Shown one piece after another: positions 25,120 to 33,718 of a stretch of DNA of 64,000 nt. Source of the DNA: Mycobacterium sp. (lineage in GTDB: Bacteria; Actinomycetota; Actinomycetes; Mycobacteriales; Mycobacteriaceae); assembly GCA_016197405.1 (NCBI GenBank), contig JACPVR010000023.1, forward strand, positions 367,152-431,151, written 5' to 3'. The stretch's first letter is position 1. The number at the start of each line of letters is the position of its first letter. The position numbers and the translations under genes were made by a program. Below the pieces are notes generated by a model that was given only the letters and a program-made list of their open reading frames with translations, ran no database searches and was not told the DNA's origin.

Positions 25120-25944
25120 ATGTCAGCAATGAAGACCGCGTCGCGGGGGATCTTCCAGCGGGGAGTCGACGCCGCGAGCGAGTTCGCAGACATGGTGGCC
25201 CACCGGCTCAAACTGGCCGCCGATCCACGGTCCCGGCTGCTGCGCAAACGTAAATGGGCGTTGCGGCTGGGACTGTTCTTCTCTTTCGCCAGCGTTTTCT
25301 GGGTGCTGGTGACCGCGCTTCTGGCGTCCTGGGCCACCCCGGTCTGGGGTCTGATCATCGCCGGCGTGATCGCTGCCGGGGCCGCATTTCCCGCGGTGTT
25401 GTTCTTCTTGCGTTACCGCTGGTTGCGGGCCCAGCCGTTGCCGGCGCGCCGCACCGCGGGCACGCACCGGTTACCGCCGGCCGGTTCGGCCGCGCGCCCG
25501 GCGATGTATGCGCTGGGCGCATCCGAACGCGGACTGCTGTCGCTTATCGCGGTGATGGATCGCGGTCGTCTGCTGCCGCCCGACGAGATCGTGGAACTCA
25601 CCGCAGCCGCCGAGCGCTCCGCCGCCGCGATGGCCGCGACGGCCACCGAGGTGGTGTCGATGGAACGGGCAGCGGCCGCGGCCCCGCAGTCGCGTGCCCA
25701 TCTGGCCCCGACCATCAATGCGTTCACCGCGCAGCTCGGCGCCGGTGTCCGGCAGTACAACGAGATGGTCACCGCCGCAGCGCAATTGGTGTCGTCCGCG
25801 AACGGCAACTCCAGCCATCCGGCGACGTTGATGGCGTCGCCGATGGCTCAGCAGCGCTACCGTCACGAGCTGACCGGCGCCACCGACCGCTTGCTGGGCT
25901 GGGCGATGGCCTTCGAGGAACTGGGCCAGCTGCGTCGAGCCTGA
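25120..25944 (+). CDS. pspM: Membrane protein PspM (Rv2743c type)
   Basis: 274 residues. Basic N-terminal segment, then two transmembrane helices at about 45-68 (WALRLGLFFSFASVFWVLVT) and 72-95, then an alanine-rich helical cytoplasmic domain. PspM is the membrane partner of PspA in the mycobacterial clgR-pspA-pspM operon. ATG with GGAAGG-type site upstream, 17 nt after pspA. No PspN-like gene follows; the next gene is on the other strand. Confidence 0.88.
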   Translation: MSAMKTASRGIFQRGVDAASEFADMVAHRLKLAADPRSRLLRKRKWALRLGLFFSFASVFWVLVTALLASWATPVWGLIIAGVIAAGAAFPAVLFFLRYRWLRAQPLPARRTAGTHRLPPAGSAARPAMYALGASERGLLSLIAVMDRGRLLPPDEIVELTAAAERSAAAMAATATEVVSMERAAAAAPQSRAHLAPTINAFTAQLGAGVRQYNEMVTAAAQLVSSANGNSSHPATLMASPMAQQRYRHELTGATDRLLGWAMAFEELGQLRRA

Positions 25945-25948
25945 ACGC

Positions 25949-26359
25949 TCAGATTTCGGAGCTACCCGGCGACGAGGAATCCCGCGGCCCGTAACGGGCG
26001 ATATAGGCGTCGTGGATATGGGCGTTCTTCTCGCGGACCTTCTGGTCGACCAGGCTGGGGTCCAAACCGTGACTGCGCAGCACATGCCGGCGCCAGATCT
26101 TGTTCAACGCGTGCGAGAAGTACACGAACGGGATCAGGATCGGCACCGTCATGCTCAGGTGGGTCACCAGATCGGTCGGGATGAACCAGAACGGCACCAG
26201 TATCAGGAACGCCGGGATGAACATCCGGACGATGACCCGCCGGGTGGCGCCCTTGCCGGTCAGGTCCTCGACGACCCAGTCGTTCATGCTCGCGGGGAGC
26301 CGGCCGCCGTAGCTGTACTTGATGTACTGCCACAGGTTGGGTTTCGTGCTCTCGCCCAT
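25949..26359 (-). CDS. DUF5313-type two-helix membrane protein
   Basis: 136 residues beginning MGESTKPNLWQYIKYSYGGR, a conserved mycobacterial start. Two hydrophobic helices (about 50-65 and 68-88; FIPAFLILVPFWFIP then MTVPILIPFVYFSHAL) are followed by a basic soluble tail. Function unknown. It begins 3 nt after the epoxide hydrolase gene ends, so the two are co-transcribed, and converges with pspM (4 nt). Confidence 0.83.
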   Translation of the reverse strand: MGESTKPNLWQYIKYSYGGRLPASMNDWVVEDLTGKGATRRVIVRMFIPAFLILVPFWFIPTDLVTHLSMTVPILIPFVYFSHALNKIWRRHVLRSHGLDPSLVDQKVREKNAHIHDAYIARYGPRDSSSPGSSEI

Positions 26360-26362
26360 TCT

Positions 26363-26791
26363 TCAGAACTTCCGTTGTAGGGCCGGCACGACCGCGCCGG
26401 CCAGTCCACGCACCAGGGCCTTGGACATATCGAACAGGTCGAAGTAGTCGCGCCACAACGTGATGCGGCCCTCATGGACCTCGAAGACACCACAAACCCA
26501 GAAGTTCAGCCGGACCGGGCCGAAGATCAGCGCATCGGTGCGTTCGGTCAGCACGGTGTCACCCGATACCGCGATGCGGTGGAATTTCACGTCGAACCCC
26601 ATGCTGGGTCGCTGCATGCCGGCGAACAGTTTCATGGTCCGCCGCTTGCCGCGGATGGTGGGCAGACCGACGTTCTCGTACACGAGGTTGTCGTCGAGCA
26701 GGTTGGCTGCGGCGTCGAGGTCCTTGTCGCGCAGTGCGAAGAGGAAATTCTCGACGGTCAGCGCGGTGGTATCGGTGATAGGCACACTCAT
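26363..26791 (-). CDS. ephG: Limonene-1,2-epoxide hydrolase-family protein
   Basis: 142-residue cone-fold epoxide hydrolase like Rv2740 (EphG). The Asp-Arg-Asp machinery is recognisable: Arg-Thr-Asp in LTERTDALIFG (about residue 75-77) and the second Asp in GRITLWRDYFDLF. It hydrates epoxides of lipids or steroids; native substrate unknown. ATG at 26791 follows a TACTCT box by 6 nt. First gene of a two-gene unit with the DUF5313 protein. Confidence 0.9.
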   Translation of the reverse strand: MSVPITDTTALTVENFLFALRDKDLDAAANLLDDNLVYENVGLPTIRGKRRTMKLFAGMQRPSMGFDVKFHRIAVSGDTVLTERTDALIFGPVRLNFWVCGVFEVHEGRITLWRDYFDLFDMSKALVRGLAGAVVPALQRKF

Positions 26792-26797
26792 GGCTTC

Positions 26798-26803
26798 AGA
26801 GTA
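26798..26803 (-). promoter_or_regulatory. -10 box of ephG (leaderless)
   Basis: TACTCT on the minus strand ends 6 nt before the ephG ATG. Confidence 0.6.
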
Positions 26804-26841
26804 GTGCGACGAGCTGCGGGTTCCTATGGCACTCTGACGCG

Positions 26842-28005
26842 GTGCGTTTCGCGGTGGTCGCCGGTCCCGATCCCGGTCACGCGTTCCCGGCGATCGCACT
26901 GTGCCGCAAGTTCGCCGATGCCGGTGACGAGGCGACGCTGCTGACCGGCGCCGAGTGGCTCGACACCGCCCGTTCGGCGGGGGTCGCCGCTGTCGAACTT
27001 CTCGGTCTGGACGCCACCGACGCCGACGATGATCTCGACGACGGTGCAAAGTTGCACGGGCGGGCCGCCCGGATGGCGGTGCTCAATATGCCGCAGCTCG
27101 AAGAATTGGCCCCTGACCTGGTGATATCCGATGTCATCACGTCATGTGGCGGCATGGCCGCCGAACTCCTCGGTATCCCGTGGGCCGAGCTGAGTCCACA
27201 TCCGCTGTACGCGCCGTCGAGGGGACTGCCGCCGGTGGGCAGTGGGCTGGCTCCCGGTCAGGGGTGGCGTGGCCGGCTGCGCGATTCGGTGATGCGGTGG
27301 CTGACCGACCGCTCGGTGCGCCAGGGCAGACGGCAACGGTCGGCGGCGCGGGTGGGGATCGGACTGCCTGCTGCCGATCCCGGTCCGCTGCTGCGGCTCA
27401 TCGCGACGCTGCCGGCCCTGGAGGTGCCGCGCCCGGATTGGCCCGCCGACGCCGTGGTGGTCGGTCCGCTGCATTTCGAGCCCACCGAGCAGTTGCTGAC
27501 GGTCCCGCCGGGGGACGGGCCGGTGGTCGTCGTCGCGCCGTCCACGGCGGTGACCGGGACGGCGGGACTGGCCGACGTGGCGCTGCGGGCGCTGGAGCCG
27601 GGCCGGACGCTGCCCGCAGGCGCACGGGTGGTGGTGTCGCGGCTCGGTGGCGGCGATCTGGCCCTGCCGCCGTGGGCGGTGGCCGGGCTGGGGCGCCAGG
27701 ACGAACTGTTGCGACACGCCGACCTGATGATCTGCGGCGGCGGGCACGGCCTGGTCGCCAAGACGCTGCTGGCCGGTGTGCCGATGGTGGTGGTGCCCGG
27801 TGGCGGTGATCAGTGGGAGATGGCCAATCGTGTTGTGCGACAGGGTAGTGCGGAGCTGGTCCGGCCACTGACCGAGCTGGCGCTGGCGGCGGCCGTCCGG
27901 GCGGTGCTCGACGATCCGGGCTATCGTGCCGCGGCGCGGGCGGCGGGGGACTCGGTGGCCGGTGTGGCCGATCCGGTACGGGCGTGCCATGACGCCCTTG
28001 GGTAG
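26842..28005 (+). CDS. GT1-like glycosyltransferase (Rv2739c type)
   Basis: 387 residues with the GT-B architecture of UDP-glucuronosyl/MGT-type transferases. N-terminal MRFAVVAGPDPGHAFPAIAL, middle DLVISDVITSCGGMAAELLG, and the C-terminal donor-binding region HADLMICGGGHGLVAKTLLA then VVVPGGGDQWEMANRV. Acceptor and sugar unknown. GTG start; divergent from ephG. It precedes DUF3046 and recA, the order of Rv2739c-Rv2737c. Confidence 0.88.
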   Translation: MRFAVVAGPDPGHAFPAIALCRKFADAGDEATLLTGAEWLDTARSAGVAAVELLGLDATDADDDLDDGAKLHGRAARMAVLNMPQLEELAPDLVISDVITSCGGMAAELLGIPWAELSPHPLYAPSRGLPPVGSGLAPGQGWRGRLRDSVMRWLTDRSVRQGRRQRSAARVGIGLPAADPGPLLRLIATLPALEVPRPDWPADAVVVGPLHFEPTEQLLTVPPGDGPVVVVAPSTAVTGTAGLADVALRALEPGRTLPAGARVVVSRLGGGDLALPPWAVAGLGRQDELLRHADLMICGGGHGLVAKTLLAGVPMVVVPGGGDQWEMANRVVRQGSAELVRPLTELALAAAVRAVLDDPGYRAAARAAGDSVAGVADPVRACHDALG

Positions 28006-28008
28006 GTT
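28003..28008 (+). promoter_or_regulatory. -10 box of the DUF3046 gene (leaderless)
   Basis: TAGGTT ends 6 nt before the GTG at 28015 and includes the stop codon of the preceding gene. Confidence 0.55.
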
Positions 28009-28014
28009 GGACGC

Positions 28015-28209
28015 GTGCGGCTGACCGAATTCCGCGAACTCGTCGAGGGACAGTTCGGAGTGGTGCGCGGCGCGTCACTGCTCGTCGACCATGTGCTGCC
28101 GGGTTTCGGTGGACGTACCGCGGCGCAGGCCATCGAGGACGGTGTCGAGCCCCGCGATGTGTGGCGGGCGTTGTGCGCCGATTTCGACGTGCCACGCGAC
28201 CGGTGGTGA
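28015..28209 (+). CDS. DUF3046 protein upstream of recA
   Basis: 64-residue actinobacterial protein (Rv2738c type) with the pattern LTEFRELVEGQFG, then HVLPGFGGRTAAQAIEDG and a Trp-rich end (DVWRALCADFDVPRDRW). It occurs almost always just before recA. Function unknown; the constant position suggests a link with recombination or simple co-inheritance. Confidence 0.85.
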   Translation: MRLTEFRELVEGQFGVVRGASLLVDHVLPGFGGRTAAQAIEDGVEPRDVWRALCADFDVPRDRW

Positions 28210-28241
28210 CTGCGCGACGCATCCGGCGCGCCTCCTTGCGT

Positions 28242-28257
28242 TCGAACAGGTGTTCGT
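28242..28257 (+). promoter_or_regulatory. SOS box (LexA site) of recA
   Basis: TCGAAC-AGGT-GTTCGT matches 11 of 12 bases of the mycobacterial LexA consensus TCGAAC-N4-GTTCGA. Located 112 nt before the recA ATG. Confidence 0.9.
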
Positions 28258-28288
28258 TATTGTGGTGAGCGTTCGACCGCGGCGATTT

Positions 28289-28311
28289 TTGTCGGTGGGC
28301 CGCCCTAACCT
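28289..28311 (+). promoter_or_regulatory. PafBC-dependent (RecA-NDp) promoter of recA
   Basis: TTGTCGGTG, 8-nt spacer, TAACCT: an exact match to the LexA-independent mycobacterial damage promoter TTGTCRGTG-N8-TANNNT. With the SOS box this gives recA two damage-responsive promoters. Confidence 0.9.
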
Positions 28312-28368
28312 CTGGGCCAACCGACCGAACACCGGTCAACGACGAACGACTACCTGAGAGGTATCACC

Positions 28369-29418
28369 ATGGCGCAAGTCCCGGATCGCGAGAAGGCCCT
28401 CGAGCTAGCTCTCGCCCAGATCGAGAAGAGTCACGGCAAGGGTTCGGTGATGCGACTCGGTGACGAGGTCCGTCAACCGATCTCGGTCATCCCGACCGGT
28501 TCCATCGCCCTCGACGTGGCACTCGGCATCGGCGGCCTGCCGCGCGGCCGCGTCGTCGAGATCTACGGCCCGGAATCCTCGGGTAAGACCACCGTCGCCC
28601 TGCACGCGGTCGCCAATGCGCAGGCCGCGGGCGGTATCGCGGCGTTCATCGACGCCGAGCACGCGCTGGATCCCGATTACGCCAAGAAGCTCGGGGTCGA
28701 CACCGACTCCCTGCTGGTGTCCCAGCCCGACACCGGTGAGCAGGCCCTCGAGATCGCCGACATGCTGATCCGCTCCGGTGCGCTCGACATCCTGGTCATC
28801 GACTCGGTGGCCGCGCTGGTCCCGCGCGCCGAGATCGAGGGCGAGATGGGCGACAGCCACGTCGGTCTGCAGGCCCGGCTGATGAGCCAGGCGCTGCGCA
28901 AGATCACCGGTGCGCTCAACAATTCCGGCACCACCGCGATCTTCATCAACCAGCTGCGCGAGAAGATCGGCGTCATGTTCGGGTCACCCGAAACGACCAC
29001 CGGCGGTAAGGCTTTGAAGTTCTACGCATCGGTTCGCCTCGACGTGCGGCGTATCGAGACGCTCAAGGACGGCACCGAGGCGGTCGGTAACCGGACCCGC
29101 GTCAAGGTCGTCAAGAACAAGGTGTCGCCGCCGTTCAAGCAGGCCGAGTTCGACATCCTCTACGGCAAGGGCATCTCCAAGGAGGGCTCGCTGATCGATA
29201 TGGGTGTGGAGCACGGTTTCGTCCGTAAATCCGGCTCCTGGTTCACCTACGAGGGTGAGCAGCTGGGTCAGGGCAAGGAGAACGCCCGCAACTTCATGCT
29301 GGAGAACCCCGAGATCGCCGCCGAGATCGAGAAGAAGATCAAGGAAAAGCTCGGCATCGGCGCTGTATTGACCGACCCCAGCAATGTCGACGCCCTGCCC
29401 GCGCCCGTCGACTTCTGA
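28369..29418 (+). CDS. recA: Recombinase RecA
   Basis: Strand-exchange ATPase and co-protease for LexA. 349 residues, uninterrupted, so there is no intein such as the one in M. tuberculosis RecA. Walker A GPESSGKTT (about residue 65), FIDAEHALDPDYAKKLGVD, L2-region GVMFGSPETTTGGKALKFYA, and the normal C-terminal domain are present. The start has GAGAGG upstream. Driven by a LexA-box promoter and a PafBC-type promoter. recX begins 35 nt before the recA stop. Confidence 0.99.
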   Translation: MAQVPDREKALELALAQIEKSHGKGSVMRLGDEVRQPISVIPTGSIALDVALGIGGLPRGRVVEIYGPESSGKTTVALHAVANAQAAGGIAAFIDAEHALDPDYAKKLGVDTDSLLVSQPDTGEQALEIADMLIRSGALDILVIDSVAALVPRAEIEGEMGDSHVGLQARLMSQALRKITGALNNSGTTAIFINQLREKIGVMFGSPETTTGGKALKFYASVRLDVRRIETLKDGTEAVGNRTRVKVVKNKVSPPFKQAEFDILYGKGISKEGSLIDMGVEHGFVRKSGSWFTYEGEQLGQGKENARNFMLENPEIAAEIEKKIKEKLGIGAVLTDPSNVDALPAPVDF

Positions 29419-29923
29419 GTCACCGGCGGATCCCGCCAAGCGCGAGGAGCAGGCGCGGGCACTGTGCCTGCGCCTGCTCACCGTGCGGGCGCGGACCCGC
29501 GCCGAGCTCGCCGAACAGCTGGCCAAGCGGGGATACCCCGAGGATGTCAGCGCCGCGGTACTGGCCCGGCTGACCGACGTCGGACTCGTCGATGACGCCG
29601 ATTTCGCCGAGCAGTGGGTGCGTAGCCGGCGGCTCAACGCCGGAAAAGGTAAGCGCGCGTTGGCCGCTGAACTCCGCACCAAAGGTGTCGACGGCGAGGT
29701 GATCTCGGCGGCACTGGCCGGGATCGACGCCACCGCCGAGCGGCAGTGCGCCGAGGACCTGGTGCGCGCCAAGCTGCGACGGGAACGACTGGCCGATGGT
29801 GACGAGCCCAAGGTGATGCGCCGACTCGTCGCGATGCTGGCCCGCCGCGGGTACAGCCAGGGGTTGGCGTTCGACGTGGTCAACGGTGAACTGGCCGCCG
29901 AGCGGGAGCGGCGAGCGGTCTGA
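29384..29923 (+). CDS. recX: RecA regulator RecX
   Basis: 179-residue helical-repeat protein that caps RecA filaments and inhibits RecA. Typical blocks: ALCLRLLTVRARTRAELAEQ, then LAKRGYPEDVSAAVLARLTD, DADFAEQWVRSRR and GKRALAAELRTKGVD. The 35-nt overlap with recA equals that reported for mycobacterial recA-recX and implies coupled expression. Followed by the convergent DUF1254 gene. Confidence 0.95.
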   Translation: MSTPCPRPSTSESPADPAKREEQARALCLRLLTVRARTRAELAEQLAKRGYPEDVSAAVLARLTDVGLVDDADFAEQWVRSRRLNAGKGKRALAAELRTKGVDGEVISAALAGIDATAERQCAEDLVRAKLRRERLADGDEPKVMRRLVAMLARRGYSQGLAFDVVNGELAAERERRAV

Positions 29924-29933
29924 AGTCCCGGCC

Positions 29934-31235
29934 CTAGACCCGGCGCAGCGGCGGCGGGTTCCAGGTTCCGTCGAGCACCTGGGGCCGCGGCGCATAGAGG
30001 CGCATGGTGACACCGAGCGGTCCGCGCGGTGCGGGCAGCCAGTTGGATATCCGGTCCGGGCCTGGATTGGCGTGCTGCAGATACAGATCCAGTGACCCGT
30101 CGGGATTGAAGGTCAACGCATCCCGGTCGCCGATCGCGAACCGGTTCAGCTCGTTGGCCACCTGGAATCCTTCGGCGTCGTACATGGTGACCGACCAGAA
30201 GGCGTCCACCGGCGGCAGCGTGCCGGCATCGAAATGCAGCACGTAATCGTGGTCACCGGTGACCGGCTCACCGTCGGCGTCGGCGACCAGGAGTGGGTAC
30301 ACCGCATCCTCGGGCGGGTTGGCGCCCAGACCGACCAGGGTGACCACCGCACGGCGCAGATAGGAGTTGCCGTAGACGCCCATCCCTTCGATGAGCGACA
30401 TCCAGCCGTCGACATTGTTGCCCAGTCGTGGCGTCGCAGCCGACATGGCCGCCAGCGCGTCCTCTTTGCCCGCCTCGATCTCGGCAACCTCACCGGCACT
30501 GAAATGTCCGCCCACGAAGGGACTTCCGGGGATGATGCCCAGGCCGGAGAGCCGGGCCAGCTGAGAGAAATCGCTGTGATGCGGCGGGTTCACCGCCAAC
30601 AGGTCGGCCGCGTACGTCAGATAGTCCAGGACGGGCATACCGTTGACGGCGCGCAGCGGCTCGATGCTGCGGTCGAAGGTCTTGTCGACGGTGTGGCTGA
30701 CCGGGCTGCCCAGCGCGGTGATGGAGTAGCTGTTCTGCACCCGGTGCACCGCGGGGTAGTCGTCGGGGCCGTCGGTCTGGGTGCGGCCGATGATCCACAC
30801 GTACGGCGTCGGCGCTTCGATGACCGGAAGGGCAGGCAGGGTTCCGTCATAACCCGGCCCGGTGATCACATAGGTCTGCGCGGCGGTGCCCGTTGTCCGC
30901 TTGCCCGGGTTGGCGAACACGTCGGTCCACATGTCGAGCAGCGGCAGCATGAAATAGCGGCCGTCGGTGTCGGGCACACCCAGCAGCACCGGCCCGGCGG
31001 TCAGATCGAGCCATGCCGACGAGTACAGCGTGTCGAAATTCGGCCGCACCACCCCGCGGAAATCGGCACGCGGGTATTCGCGCAGGTGATGGAACACATT
31101 GGGCGGACCGAACCCCGGCGTACCGGCCGGGCTGTTGATCGCCAGCCTGCGGGTGTAGTCCATGGTGACCAGCGGATAGAAATAGATGAACGCTTCTCTG
31201 CTGAGCGTTCGCAGGTCGTCGGACAACATCGTCAT
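29934..31235 (-). CDS. DUF1254/DUF1214 protein
   Basis: 433 residues. The N-terminal DUF1254 domain shows FIYFYPLVTMDYTRRLAI, VVRPNFDTLYSSAWLDLTAG and YFMLPLLDMWTDVFANPG; the C-terminal DUF1214 domain shows HFDAGTLPPVDAFWSVTMYD and LDLYLQHANPGPD. No catalytic role is established for the family, and no signal peptide is seen. ATG at 31235 follows a TAGGGT box by 7 nt. It lies between recX and the glu transporter and is not part of the H37Rv order I recall. Confidence 0.88.
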   Translation of the reverse strand: MTMLSDDLRTLSREAFIYFYPLVTMDYTRRLAINSPAGTPGFGPPNVFHHLREYPRADFRGVVRPNFDTLYSSAWLDLTAGPVLLGVPDTDGRYFMLPLLDMWTDVFANPGKRTTGTAAQTYVITGPGYDGTLPALPVIEAPTPYVWIIGRTQTDGPDDYPAVHRVQNSYSITALGSPVSHTVDKTFDRSIEPLRAVNGMPVLDYLTYAADLLAVNPPHHSDFSQLARLSGLGIIPGSPFVGGHFSAGEVAEIEAGKEDALAAMSAATPRLGNNVDGWMSLIEGMGVYGNSYLRRAVVTLVGLGANPPEDAVYPLLVADADGEPVTGDHDYVLHFDAGTLPPVDAFWSVTMYDAEGFQVANELNRFAIGDRDALTFNPDGSLDLYLQHANPGPDRISNWLPAPRGPLGVTMRLYAPRPQVLDGTWNPPPLRRV

Positions 31236-31242
31236 GGACGAG

Positions 31243-31248
31243 ACCCTA
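31243..31248 (-). promoter_or_regulatory. -10 box of the DUF1254 gene (leaderless)
   Basis: TAGGGT on the minus strand ends 7 nt before the ATG at 31235. Confidence 0.55.
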
Positions 31249-31273
31249 TCCGCATGATCGCCGCGACGTTCGG

Positions 31274-32161
31274 CTAGCCGATGCCGCCACCGCCTCCGCC
31301 GCCACCGAAGTCGAAGGACGGCTTGGCCGTCATCGGCGCCGGACCGCGTTTCGACCGGCGCAACCGGCGTTCCACCCGCACCGCCAGCGTCGACAACGCG
31401 AAGTTCAGCCCGATCATCAACGCCGCGATGACGATCAGGGCCGGGATGTAATTCCCGTAGGACGCGCCGACCTGGGTGCCTTGGCGGACCATCTCCAGAT
31501 AGGTGATCTGGTAGCCGATCGCGGTGTCCTTGAGCACCACCACCAGCTGGGAGATCAGCACCGGCAGCATGGCGGTGATCGCCTGCGGCAGCAGGATGGT
31601 GCCCATGGTCTGGCGCCATCGCAGCCCGAGGGCGGCCGAGGCCTCGGACTGTCCGCGCGGCAGCGAGCCGACACCGGCGCGGACGATCTCGGCGATCACC
31701 GCTCCGTTGTAGAGCGTCAGCCCGGTCACTACGCCGGCCAGTGCGAGGTATTTCGAGGCGAAGACGTCGTACTGGGCGTAGACGAAGAACGAGAAGATCA
31801 TCATGACCAGCACCGGCACCGCACGGAAGAACTCCACGAACGTCGAAGACGCCGCGCGGACAATGCGATTGGGGGACAGGCGAGCCACCCCCAGCAGCAA
31901 GCCGAGCAGCAGCGCCAGCACTATCGAGATCGCCGCGGCGGTCAGTGTGCCCTGAATACCGGGAAGCACATAGGTCTTCCACAGGTTGCCGGTCAGGAAC
32001 GGCTCCCACTTGGCCGACGTCAGCTGACCCTTCGCCGACAGCTGGGAATAGATCAGCCACGCCGCCAGCGCGACCACCACGACGGTGACCGCCGAGATGA
32101 TGTGGTTGCGTACCCGGGCGCGCGGGCCGGGGGCGTCGAAGAGGACGGAGGAACCACTCAC
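31274..32161 (-). CDS. gluD: Glutamate/polar amino-acid ABC permease, GluD-like
   Basis: 295-residue HisM-type permease with about five to six transmembrane helices and the EAA-like loop (EASAALGLRWRQTMGTILLP) that docks on the ATPase. An unusual Gly-rich end (FDFGGGGGGGGIG) closes the protein. It is last in the gluA-gluB-gluC-gluD order; its ATG overlaps the gluC stop (ATGA). Confidence 0.92.
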   Translation of the reverse strand: MSGSSVLFDAPGPRARVRNHIISAVTVVVVALAAWLIYSQLSAKGQLTSAKWEPFLTGNLWKTYVLPGIQGTLTAAAISIVLALLLGLLLGVARLSPNRIVRAASSTFVEFFRAVPVLVMMIFSFFVYAQYDVFASKYLALAGVVTGLTLYNGAVIAEIVRAGVGSLPRGQSEASAALGLRWRQTMGTILLPQAITAMLPVLISQLVVVLKDTAIGYQITYLEMVRQGTQVGASYGNYIPALIVIAALMIGLNFALSTLAVRVERRLRRSKRGPAPMTAKPSFDFGGGGGGGGIG

Positions 32162-32838
32162 CGCGCCACCGCCATCTTCTTACCCAGCCAGCCGAAGAAC
32201 AGCCCCATCGGCAACGTCAGGATCACGAAGCCGGCCGCGATGATCGCACCCACCGCGATGACCGCCGCGGTGTTCTCGATCATCTCCTTCATCAGCAGTG
32301 CGGCCTCGGCGACACCGATCGCCGAGGCGATGGTGGTGTTCTTGGTCAGCGCTATCAGCACCGATCCCAGCGGGATGATGACAGCCCGGAAAGCCTGCGG
32401 CAGCAGAATGATTCGCAGGTTCTGGCCGAAGGTGAACCCCAGTGACCGGGCGGCCTCGGCCTGACCCAGCGGCACGGTGTTGACGCCGGAACGCACCGAC
32501 TCGCAGACGAAGGCCGCGGTGTAGACCGTCAGGCCCAGCACCGCCAACCGGAAGTTACTGTCGGCGATCGACGTCGGGGACTGCTGATCGGCCAGCGTGA
32601 TCCCCAGGGTCTGCGCCAGACCGAAGGAGCAGAACAGCAGGATCAGCGTCAGCGGCGTGTTGCGCACGATGTTGACGTAGCTGGTGCCGAGCAGGTTCAT
32701 CATCGGCACCGGTGCCAGCCGCATCGCCGCCAGCACCGTGCCGAGGATCAATGCGCCGACGGCCGAGTACGCGGTGAGTTTGATGGTGATCCAGAACGCC
32801 GCGAAGATCTGGTCGCGGTATTCGCTGAAGATCTCCAC
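32158..32838 (-). CDS. gluC: Glutamate ABC permease, GluC-like
   Basis: 226-residue HisM-type permease. Five hydrophobic helices and the ATPase-docking loop QAEAARSLGFTFGQNLRIIL (about residue 140-160). It pairs with GluD to form the membrane channel. It begins 28 nt after the binding protein gene and overlaps gluD by 4 nt. Confidence 0.92.
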   Translation of the reverse strand: MEIFSEYRDQIFAAFWITIKLTAYSAVGALILGTVLAAMRLAPVPMMNLLGTSYVNIVRNTPLTLILLFCSFGLAQTLGITLADQQSPTSIADSNFRLAVLGLTVYTAAFVCESVRSGVNTVPLGQAEAARSLGFTFGQNLRIILLPQAFRAVIIPLGSVLIALTKNTTIASAIGVAEAALLMKEMIENTAAVIAVGAIIAAGFVILTLPMGLFFGWLGKKMAVAR

Positions 32839-32866
32839 TGAGGTCTACCGGTTTTCGGCTCGCGAC

Positions 32867-33682
32867 TCAGGACCCGACGGGCGGCGGGGTCGGGGTGGCG
32901 ATACCGGCCGGGCCGAGGTTCTTCTCGAAGGCGGTCTTCCAGGCGCCGTCGGATTCCATCTTCTTGAGCGCGTCGTTGATCTTGGTCTGCAGCTCGGTGT
33001 CGTCCTTCTTCAGCCCGACGCCGTACTTCTCGGTGGAGAACGGTTCGCCGACGATCTTGAACACGCCCGGGTTCTGCGCGGCATAGCCGGCCAGGATGAC
33101 CTCGTCGGTGGTGACCGCGTCGATGGCGCCGTTCTTGAGCGCTTCGATGCACGCCGAGTAGGTGTCGTACTGCTGCAGCTGCACGGACGGGAACTCGTCC
33201 TTGATCTTCTGCGCAGGCGTCGAACCCGACACCGAGCACAGCTTCTTGTTGTTGGCCAGCGAGTCCTTACCGGTGATATCGGTGTTATCGGCCTTGACCA
33301 ACAGGCTCTGACCGGTGATCAGGTACGGCCCGGCGAAGCTGATCTTCTCCTTGCGGGAGTCGGTGATCGAGTACGTCGCGACGATGAACTTCACCTGGTC
33401 GTTCTGGATCAGGGTCTCGCGCTGCGCCGACGGCGATTCCTTCCACTCGATCTTGTCGGGCGCGTAACCGAGTTCCTTGGCGATGTAGGTGGCCACGTCG
33501 ACGTCGAAACCGCTCATCGTGCCGTCGGGGTTCTTCAGGCCGAGGCCGGGCTGGTCGAATTTGGTTCCGATGACGATGGTGTCGGAGTCACCACCGCCGC
33601 TGCCGCCACCGCAGGCAGCCAGGGACAGGGGCAGTACGGCGGCCAGCGCGACCGCGGCCGCCATCCGGAGTTTCGACTTCAT
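32867..33682 (-). CDS. gluB: Glutamate-binding lipoprotein, GluB-like
   Basis: 271-residue family 3 solute-binding protein. Signal peptide with lipobox LAAC, so Cys24 is lipidated, followed by a Gly/Ser linker. Ligand-domain motifs: GFDVDVATYIAKELGY near residue 60, VKFIVATYSITDSRKEKISF and GSTPAQKIKDEFPS. Anchored outside the membrane, it delivers glutamate or a similar amino acid to GluCD. Second gene of the glu unit. Confidence 0.93.
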   Translation of the reverse strand: MKSKLRMAAAVALAAVLPLSLAACGGGSGGGDSDTIVIGTKFDQPGLGLKNPDGTMSGFDVDVATYIAKELGYAPDKIEWKESPSAQRETLIQNDQVKFIVATYSITDSRKEKISFAGPYLITGQSLLVKADNTDITGKDSLANNKKLCSVSGSTPAQKIKDEFPSVQLQQYDTYSACIEALKNGAIDAVTTDEVILAGYAAQNPGVFKIVGEPFSTEKYGVGLKKDDTELQTKINDALKKMESDGAWKTAFEKNLGPAGIATPTPPPVGS

Positions 33683-33718
33683 GAGTATGAGTTCCTTTCG
33701 GCCGACATGCTTTTCGTA

